This document shows, in pieces, positions 1-5,013 of a DNA stretch of 5,013 nucleotides; positions within the stretch are counted from its first letter, which is position 1, and each line of letters begins with the position of its first letter. Source of the DNA: Candidatus Gerdarchaeota archaeon (GTDB lineage: Archaea > Asgardarchaeota > Heimdallarchaeia > JABLTI01); assembly GCA_016840905.1 (NCBI GenBank), contig JAEORM010000184.1:1-5013 (forward strand), written 5' to 3'. The position numbers and the translations under genes are program-made. The notes under the pieces were generated by a model, which was given only the letters and a program-made list of their open reading frames with translations, was not told the origin of the DNA and did no database searches.

Positions 1-912
1 ATTGCGTTAAGTGCTGCTGTTATTGCTAGTCTGGCAGTTGCTATAACTCCTGAAAAACGGCGCGGGTGGATGCAAGGGGTCGGGTGGGGTGGACGTGGTG
101 CTGGTATGGCATTAGCTGGATATCTAATAGGCCTTATAATCAATAAATTACCAAATGGTTGGACAATTGCTTATATAATTCCCGGAGGATTGGTTGTTAC
201 TTCTTGTGTTGTTGCTCTATTGTATAAAGAACCTAAGCTTATCGATTCAACAAAGATTAGCCAATTTTCATGGAAAAATTATGGAAATGAGTTCAAGAAA
301 AAATCTACTTGGATTGTAACATTATTTATGATTTTATCTGGAGCAGGAATTGCTTTAATTTCTACCTATTCAACTTTTCTTAACACAGAAACAGGTCTGT
401 CTATTGATAGCATTGGTCTTGGAATGACCTTTTTTGCAATTGGACAGTTTGTCGGTGCATTATTAATTGGTGCTCTCGGTGATTATCTTCCTTTAGCTCC
501 CGTGTTAGGAGTGACAACAGGATTATATATTGGTGCAATTGCAGCATTAATTTTTGTCCCACTAGATAATCTACCTATTCTATACCTCTATATAGCTTGC
601 CTGGGAGCAATTAATGGTGGATATGAAGCTACTCAGATGAGAATTGGTATGGAATATTCGCAAGGACCTATAGCAGGATCAATGTATAATTGGTATATGT
701 CCTTATCTAATATTGGGCAAATGGCTTTAGGATCAATAATTATTGCACAATTATCCACACCATTAGGTGGGTATGTGTATTCAATGCAATCAGCTAGCGT
801 GTTTTTATTGTTAGCAATAATCCCAGCAATCTTTCTAATAATCTGGTTGAAAAAAGGTTTGAATAAAGCTGAAATAAAAGCAGATAAACAAGAAGGATCA
901 ATGGAATCTTAA
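1..912 (+). CDS. MFS transporter, C-terminal part (5' end outside window)
   Basis: The reading frame is open from the first base, so the ATG at base 70 is internal and the gene starts left of the window. The visible 303 residues are a polytopic membrane protein of the major facilitator superfamily, a family that moves small solutes by facilitated diffusion or ion-coupled transport. They begin at the end of a helix taken to be TM4. The loop PEKRRGW then matches the conserved P-E-x-R-G stretch before TM5. About eight more hydrophobic helices follow. A central hydrophilic loop (about residues 78-104) separates the two six-helix halves. GALGDYLPLAP, between TM8 and TM9, resembles the family's motif A (G-x-L-x-D-R). 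The last helix ends in a lysine-rich cytoplasmic tail. Full MFS proteins are usually 400-450 residues, so roughly 100-150 are missing. The substrate cannot be told; drug or metabolite efflux is possible. The gene converges with the ABC operon, so a shared role is not implied. Confidence 0.88.
   Translation: MALSAAVIASLAVAITPEKRRGWMQGVGWGGRGAGMALAGYLIGLIINKLPNGWTIAYIIPGGLVVTSCVVALLYKEPKLIDSTKISQFSWKNYGNEFKKKSTWIVTLFMILSGAGIALISTYSTFLNTETGLSIDSIGLGMTFFAIGQFVGALLIGALGDYLPLAPVLGVTTGLYIGAIAALIFVPLDNLPILYLYIACLGAINGGYEATQMRIGMEYSQGPIAGSMYNWYMSLSNIGQMALGSIIIAQLSTPLGGYVYSMQSASVFLLLAIIPAIFLIIWLKKGLNKAEIKADKQEGSMES
64..89 (+). other. G-rich tract with four G-runs (possible G-quadruplex) inside the MFS gene
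   Basis: Runs of G lie at 64-66, 76-79, 82-84 and 86-89, with intervening loops of 9, 2 and 1 bases. The first loop exceeds the strict 7-base limit, so this fits only a relaxed quadruplex pattern. The tract stands out in an A+T-rich window. However, it encodes a glycine- and tryptophan-rich part of the loop and start of TM5 (GVGWGGRGAG), and glycine codons alone may explain the G-runs. Confidence 0.3.
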
Positions 913-922
913 ATGTAAGAAT

Positions 923-962
923 AAAAAATTGGATGGTCTTATTTACTTACTACAAGACCATC
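923..962 (-). terminator. Hairpin plus T-run, probable terminator of the ABC operon
   Basis: A perfect 9-base inverted repeat, GATGGTCTT (932-940) and AAGACCATC (954-962), encloses a 13-base loop. Read on the minus strand, the second arm is followed after a few bases by a run of six T (928 down to 923) and further T-rich sequence. This is the layout of an intrinsic terminator, and T-runs also terminate archaeal transcription. The hairpin overlaps the last codons and TAA stop of the tandem ATPase gene, so it would end the permease-ATPase transcript right at its 3' end. Read on the plus strand the hairpin lacks a clean T-run, so it is a weaker candidate for ending the MFS transcript. Confidence 0.6.
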
Positions 963-2594
963 TTGATTTACATGTCCATCCATAAGTTGAATTGCTCGAA
1001 TTCCATCTCTAATCAGATCAATATCATGAGTTGCTATTAGAAATGTCATTCCAGATTCTTTATGGAGATTGTAGATTTCATCCATAGCTTGTTTTGCTAA
1101 TTCAGAATCAAGGTTTGCTGTAGGTTCATCTAAGAAAACAATAGGTGGATAATCATTATTTGCAATTGCTAAGGAAGCACGTTGTAATTCTCCACCTGAG
1201 ATTTCAAGTGGATAGGATGTTCCACGATGAGAAATATTAAATCTTTCGAGTTGATCATTCACTTTATAATCAAAAGCACCTGCTTTAATTCGTTTACCTG
1301 AATAAAGCTGTTTCAAATAGAAATTCTCTTCAATGGTGAGGAAGGGATGGAGATTACCTTGTTGTGAAACCAAGCCCATTTTATCTCGACGGAAATCAGC
1401 TTTTTGACCATCTGAAAATTCGCTAAAGAGTGTTCCATCTAAATAGATTTCACCTTTGGTTGCACTTTCAAGACCAGTTATTAATTTCACTAAGGTTGTT
1501 TTACCAGATCCACTAGGTCCAAGGATAAATAGAAGTTCACCTTTCCGTACAGTTAGATTGATATCAGATAATGCTCGAACATCAGTACCATTTGCTGAGT
1601 ATATTTTTGCAACCTCTTTTAATTGAATAATTATTGGGGAGTGCTCAAAATAATCTATTGGAAGAGGATCAAAATTGAGATCTTTTCGACGTTCCTTTAT
1701 CTTCTCCAAAATGATTTCCTCTGGGGGAATGTTTTTTGGATGTTTAAGTTCAACCTTGCTTTGTTTACTAACAACAAGTTCAGCATTTTTCTCTAATTTC
1801 AATGTTTTAAGAATAAGATCTGGTAGTCGTATGCTTTTAGAACTATCAATTTGCGTCATGAATCGTAATGGGAATTTTGATTTGCCACTATAGAGATGTT
1901 GTTCATCGACGTTAAGAATTGTTGAAACACGACCATCCTTAATTTCACAAGTTTTATCAACACCTTCTTGGAATCTTGGGTCGTGAGTTACAACTAAAAC
2001 AGTTGCGCCATAATCTCGTGTGATTTGTCGTAAGAGTGTTTTAACATTATCAGTGTTTTCGCTGTCTAGCTGACCAGTGGGTTCATCACAGAGAATTACT
2101 GGAGCATTCTTAGCTAGTGCAGAAGCAATTGCTGTTCGAATCATTTCCCCTCCTGAAAGATGCCGAACAAGCCTATTCTCAAGGTGAAGTATATCTAAAC
2201 CTTTTAGTATATCTCTGAAATCTTCGCTATACCTTCTGGTGTTTCGTGTAATCAAGCTGCTAGTAAATTTCATGTTATCAATAACTGTGGCATCTAAGAA
2301 GAGTGTTCGTTCAGGAAATTGATCAACGATGCCTATCATTTCTAAACGATACCTGTTCAATTGTGCTTCAGGTGTTTTTTCAAGGAAATAGTTTCCAACA
2401 CGTGCTGATCCACTTGAAACTGTTTCTATCCCTGCTAAGATATTTACTAAAGTTGTTTTCCCAGAACCACTTGGTCCAACAATGGTCATTATTTCCCCTT
2501 GTTTAACAACTAAATCACAACCTCTTAGTGCAGGAACTCGTGAATTTGTTTCTTCATCAGCATAAATTTTAATCAGGTCATTGCATTCTATCAT
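939..2594 (-). CDS. Tandem ABC ATPase (two nucleotide-binding domains, MacB/LolD-like)
   Basis: This cytoplasmic protein should power the FtsX-type permease encoded just upstream. NBD1 (about residues 1-225) has Walker A GPSGSGKTT at 40-48, Q-loop Gln92, signature LSGGE at 146-150, Walker B ending in Asp170-Glu171, D-loop LDS and switch His204. NBD2 (about 321-551) has Walker A at 359-367, Q-loop Gln411/412, signature ISGGE at 465-469, Walker B Asp489-Glu490 and His523. Both sites look catalytically complete. The extension 'DEPT-x-x-LDS' and the overall pattern match the MacB/LolD export-type family. A family member usually has one NBD of about 230 residues and works as a homodimer; here the pair is fused. 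The 95-residue linker contains an AbrB-like stretch. The ATG start is supported by an AGGAG eight bases upstream and by the immediate start of the ABC fold (MIECNDLIKIY). The substrate is unknown. Confidence 0.93.
   Translation of the reverse strand: MIECNDLIKIYADEETNSRVPALRGCDLVVKQGEIMTIVGPSGSGKTTLVNILAGIETVSSGSARVGNYFLEKTPEAQLNRYRLEMIGIVDQFPERTLFLDATVIDNMKFTSSLITRNTRRYSEDFRDILKGLDILHLENRLVRHLSGGEMIRTAIASALAKNAPVILCDEPTGQLDSENTDNVKTLLRQITRDYGATVLVVTHDPRFQEGVDKTCEIKDGRVSTILNVDEQHLYSGKSKFPLRFMTQIDSSKSIRLPDLILKTLKLEKNAELVVSKQSKVELKHPKNIPPEEIILEKIKERRKDLNFDPLPIDYFEHSPIIIQLKEVAKIYSANGTDVRALSDINLTVRKGELLFILGPSGSGKTTLVKLITGLESATKGEIYLDGTLFSEFSDGQKADFRRDKMGLVSQQGNLHPFLTIEENFYLKQLYSGKRIKAGAFDYKVNDQLERFNISHRGTSYPLEISGGELQRASLAIANNDYPPIVFLDEPTANLDSELAKQAMDEIYNLHKESGMTFLIATHDIDLIRDGIRAIQLMDGHVNQDGLVVSK
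1737..1865 (-). other. AbrB-like swapped-hairpin segment in the linker between the two ABC domains
   Basis: Residues about 244-286 of the tandem ATPase read TQIDSSKSIRLP, then a leucine-rich helix-like stretch (LILKTLKLE), then VVSKQSKVELKHP. This follows the order seen in AbrB/MazE-type domains: a strand ending in V/I-D, a small turn, R-x-x-x-P or R-L-P, a short helix with L-x-x-L-x-L, and a last strand V-x-x-x-x-x-x-I-x-L. The glycine usually found before the arginine is missing (SSKSIRLP in place of D-x-x-G-R-V-x-I-P). AbrB domains dimerise and often bind DNA; here a structural or dimer-stabilising role is more likely. The call rests on pattern resemblance only. Confidence 0.5.
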
Positions 2595-2599
2595 TTTTC

Positions 2600-5013
2600 T
2601 TACTCCTGCTTTATTGGTCTGTATTTTTTAACTAGAGGAATAATTTCTAGCAACCAACCACTGATAAAGATGACATATCCCATTATGAAGATTATAATAA
2701 ATAACCACCATGGGAACCATGGATGAAAATTATAGTAATTTGTTTGAAGATTCATCATAAAGGGTGTAGAATATTTCAAAATTGGTTGTGTAACACCTAG
2801 TCCAATAATTAGTGGTATAAAAATTGTTACAATCAGTTCGATAGTGTAGCTGAACCATATCTGATTTCTCTTTGCACCAATTTGATATTGTGATTCAATA
2901 ATACGTAATCTTTGATGATAGATATTTCTAGCGGTAATATACCCAAAAAACATTGACGCAATAATCGCTAAAATAGTAGCTATTTTAAAATAATTCAATC
3001 CGAAATGATTTACTTGATTATTCAAGTCTTCCTCAAATTCATCAAAAGAAATTGCATATAAACCATATCCTAAAGATAATTGTTCTTTGATATAAGTAAT
3101 ATTAGCATCAGGTGTTGTTTTGATTAATAGATTGGCTGTATGCGAATAAAAATCTGTACCTGAAACTGTGTAATTTTTCAAAATATCCCATGTTTCTTGA
3201 CAATAAATGTAGTTTGCTCTATTGTACCAACTATACAGAACACCTGGTATCTTTTCATTCATAGGGAAATAATCGAAATTATGAATATAGATAGTTTCAA
3301 GGGATTCTTCCATAATTCTAATAAATTCAGGTCGAAATGTTGAACCATTGTTTAAATGCAATTCCTTAGCATGTTTCGTATCAACAAAACAAGTCATATT
3401 ACCTTGTAAATTATTGATATCTTCTTTTGCATAAGATGTTATTGTATATAATTCATCTTCAACAATATCCAGAAAATTGCTTATGTTATTGATTACTATA
3501 GCATTAATACGAATTCGTTCAGAATAATAATCATATGGATCTATTTTTACAGAATACCCATAAATATCGATTTCTTCAATTTTTTCGATACCAGAAATAT
3601 TAGTTATGTTTTCTTTCAAATAATCTAGAGAAGGACTCCATGTATCGATTGCTAAATCACAATAACCTGTTTCTAGTTTTGCTTCAACATGATTATGAAT
3701 ATTTGTTGATTTATTCAAGAGTATTCCTGGAATTAATCCTAAACAAAAAATAAAGATTAACAAAATAGCTCGATGGTAATTTTTATTATAGATTGATAGA
3801 TGTTTCAAGGATAAAGTTAAGTAGCTTTTAGTTTTGAACCAAATTTTTTGACCAATAAATTGCCATAGTAGCATCACCAATCTCGATAAAAATAAGAAAA
3901 TTGATATTAATACCAATAAAGCTCCTATTCCAATAAGATAGGAAAAAGCTAAGAGATATTTATCGGAATTGAAATTTTCATCGAAAATAGAGAATTGAAA
4001 TATTAAAATAAGACCTAAAAATCCTACAGCAGCTAATCCTAGACCTATAAGAAACATAGCAACCTCTGGTGTTCGTATAAATCGTCTAAATCGTTCTCTT
4101 CTTTTACTCCTATAGCGAGTTGTGGTTAATTTAGCTGTTCTTTTAGCCAATGAATTTTCTAATAGATATCCCCCAAGGAAGAAGAAGAGGAATAAAAGTA
4201 TCAAAGTTATAAGAATTACTGGTTCAAGTATTGAAAAGAAATAATCTTTGAAATACTCATTACCAAATCCTCTAAAGATGAAATAACTGACTAGAAAGCC
4301 TGTAATTGTACCAACTAAAAGACTTGAAGTTGAAAAAATAAAATTCTCCAAAAGAATAATTCGTTTTACGGATTTATATTCCATACCTTGAATTTTCATT
4401 AATCTGAATTTTGATTCAAGTTCATGTGTACCAATTTTGAAAGTTTCAATACAAGCAAGTCCAAAGATAACTAAAATTGGTAAACTACAAATGAAAAATC
4501 GTATCGTTTCAAATAACCATTTAGTGTTAAAGGACCATAATGCATCTGACAAATCACTACAGAAACTATCATAATGATAATAATAGGCATCCCGGAATTT
4601 TCCTAGTATTTGGGGAATATTTCTAATATGATTGGCAGTAATTTGATAATTAAAATCTAGTGCCATTCCTACAAAACCGCTTATTTGGGTGAAATTCCTT
4701 ACAATGGATGTAAAATAATAATTGGAAGTAATGAATGTTTCATAAGTATATGTGTATCCATAATAAAAATATTCTTGAGCAGATTTGAGTACATTTACTA
4801 TGTCAAATGAATACCCATTTGCATATAATTGTCCTTGCACATTTTCAACTGTTCCAACAATGGTGAAATTTCTATTCTGCTCTATACCATTTGTTTTTGG
4901 ACTTAATCTTACAATATCGTTTAAATCATATGTCTGATTTACTGATTGCTTGAAATAAATAAGCTCAGTTCTATTTGTAGGTATATTCCCTGCAAGTAAG
5001 TTATCTGTTATGA
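2600..5013 (-). CDS. FtsX/MacB-like ABC permease with two FtsX cores (5' end outside window)
   Basis: This is the membrane part of the ABC system. The frame stays open to the right edge, giving 803 whole codons; the GTG at 4840 is internal. Residues below count from that GTG. The first visible part, including LLAGNIPTNRTEL and FTIVGTVENV, resembles a MacB-type extracytoplasmic core domain (to about residue 108). TM segments follow near 112-133, 161-190 and 203-226, with the FtsX hallmark FRLMKIQGMEYKSVKRIILLE between the first two. A very basic cytoplasmic loop (231-256) leads to helices near 258-284, 295-330 and 357-374. A second extracytoplasmic domain (375-612) is followed by helices near 615-637, 662-686 and 707-735, with the second FtsX motif YQIGAKRNQI at 652-661. 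With TM1 off the window this makes a ten-helix, two-unit permease. Twelve N-x-S/T sequons lie only in extracytoplasmic parts. Export of lipoprotein, lipid or peptide, or mechanical signalling, is inferred from the family; the substrate is unknown. Confidence 0.9.
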   Translation of the reverse strand, partial: ITDNLLAGNIPTNRTELIYFKQSVNQTYDLNDIVRLSPKTNGIEQNRNFTIVGTVENVQGQLYANGYSFDIVNVLKSAQEYFYYGYTYTYETFITSNYYFTSIVRNFTQISGFVGMALDFNYQITANHIRNIPQILGKFRDAYYYHYDSFCSDLSDALWSFNTKWLFETIRFFICSLPILVIFGLACIETFKIGTHELESKFRLMKIQGMEYKSVKRIILLENFIFSTSSLLVGTITGFLVSYFIFRGFGNEYFKDYFFSILEPVILITLILLFLFFFLGGYLLENSLAKRTAKLTTTRYRSKRRERFRRFIRTPEVAMFLIGLGLAAVGFLGLILIFQFSIFDENFNSDKYLLAFSYLIGIGALLVLISIFLFLSRLVMLLWQFIGQKIWFKTKSYLTLSLKHLSIYNKNYHRAILLIFIFCLGLIPGILLNKSTNIHNHVEAKLETGYCDLAIDTWSPSLDYLKENITNISGIEKIEEIDIYGYSVKIDPYDYYSERIRINAIVINNISNFLDIVEDELYTITSYAKEDINNLQGNMTCFVDTKHAKELHLNNGSTFRPEFIRIMEESLETIYIHNFDYFPMNEKIPGVLYSWYNRANYIYCQETWDILKNYTVSGTDFYSHTANLLIKTTPDANITYIKEQLSLGYGLYAISFDEFEEDLNNQVNHFGLNYFKIATILAIIASMFFGYITARNIYHQRLRIIESQYQIGAKRNQIWFSYTIELIVTIFIPLIIGLGVTQPILKYSTPFMMNLQTNYYNFHPWFPWWLFIIIFIMGYVIFISGWLLEIIPLVKKYRPIKQE
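2603..2607 (-). promoter_or_regulatory. Shine-Dalgarno site (AGGAG) of the tandem ATPase gene
   Basis: On the minus strand AGGAG lies eight bases before the ATG of the ATPase gene. It sits in the last codons of the permease gene, just before that gene's TAA. The two genes are only five bases apart. Ribosomes ending on the permease would expose or re-use this site, which suggests translational coupling. It also fixes the ATPase start. Confidence 0.75.

Noticed and set aside
70..72. ATG at base 70 as start of the MFS gene
   Set aside because: The frame is open upstream and encodes the end of a helix and the conserved PEKRRG loop, so the ATG is internal.
913..938. Possible small gene or regulatory RNA in the gap between convergent genes
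   Set aside because: Only 26 bases long; its content is explained by the T-run and hairpin arm of the terminator.
1675..1893. Plus-strand open frame of 72 codons
   Set aside because: It lies antisense to the tandem ATPase linker, has no recognisable domain, and the opposite frame is clearly coding.
1495..2477. Near-identical 26-base repeats at 1495-1520 and 2452-2477 (23 of 26 bases match)
   Set aside because: Both encode the Walker A motif of the two ABC domains; protein conservation after domain duplication explains them, not a mobile or regulatory repeat.
2303..2506. Plus-strand open frame of 67 codons
   Set aside because: It is antisense to NBD1 of the ATPase, covering the strongly conserved Walker A and Q-loop region, and shows only low-complexity hydrophobic content.

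Overview
The window is fully coding and holds three protein genes, two of them cut by its edges. By eye it is A+T-rich. Gene density is high: the largest non-coding gap is 26 bases. I see no RNA gene, mobile element or CRISPR array.

Layout. (1) Bases 1-912, plus strand: the C-terminal two thirds of a major facilitator superfamily (MFS) transporter whose start lies left of the window. (2) Bases 939-2594, minus strand: a complete 551-residue ATPase with two intact ABC nucleotide-binding domains in one chain. They are joined by a linker of about 95 residues, part of which resembles an AbrB-type swapped-hairpin domain. (3) Bases 2600-5013, minus strand: an FtsX/MacB-type ABC permease with two FtsX cores and two large extracytoplasmic domains. 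Its true start lies right of the window. The MFS gene converges with the ABC operon. A hairpin followed by a T-run, read on the minus strand, overlaps the end of the ATPase gene and is the likely operon terminator.

How the genes work together. The permease and ATPase genes are 5 bases apart, and the ATPase ribosome binding site overlaps the permease stop region, so they are almost certainly co-transcribed and translationally coupled. Both halves of the transporter are duplicated and fused: two NBDs in one chain, two FtsX units in the other. One copy of each protein could therefore make a complete type VII (MacB/LolCDE-like) ABC machine. Such machines typically move lipoproteins, lipids or peptides out of the membrane, or transmit force across it, rather than importing solutes. 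The substrate cannot be read from the sequence. The MFS gene is convergent and need not be related in function.

Organism. An archaeon is favoured, possibly an A+T-rich Asgard or related lineage. The grounds are the 12 N-x-S/T sequons confined to extracytoplasmic parts of the permease, the tandem-ATPase plus double-FtsX layout, and the general look of the proteins. This is an impression, not a demonstrated assignment; a low-GC bacterium is not excluded.

Nothing here amounts to a clearly new system. The most interesting points are the AbrB-like insert between the ABC domains and the fully duplicated two-chain transporter.
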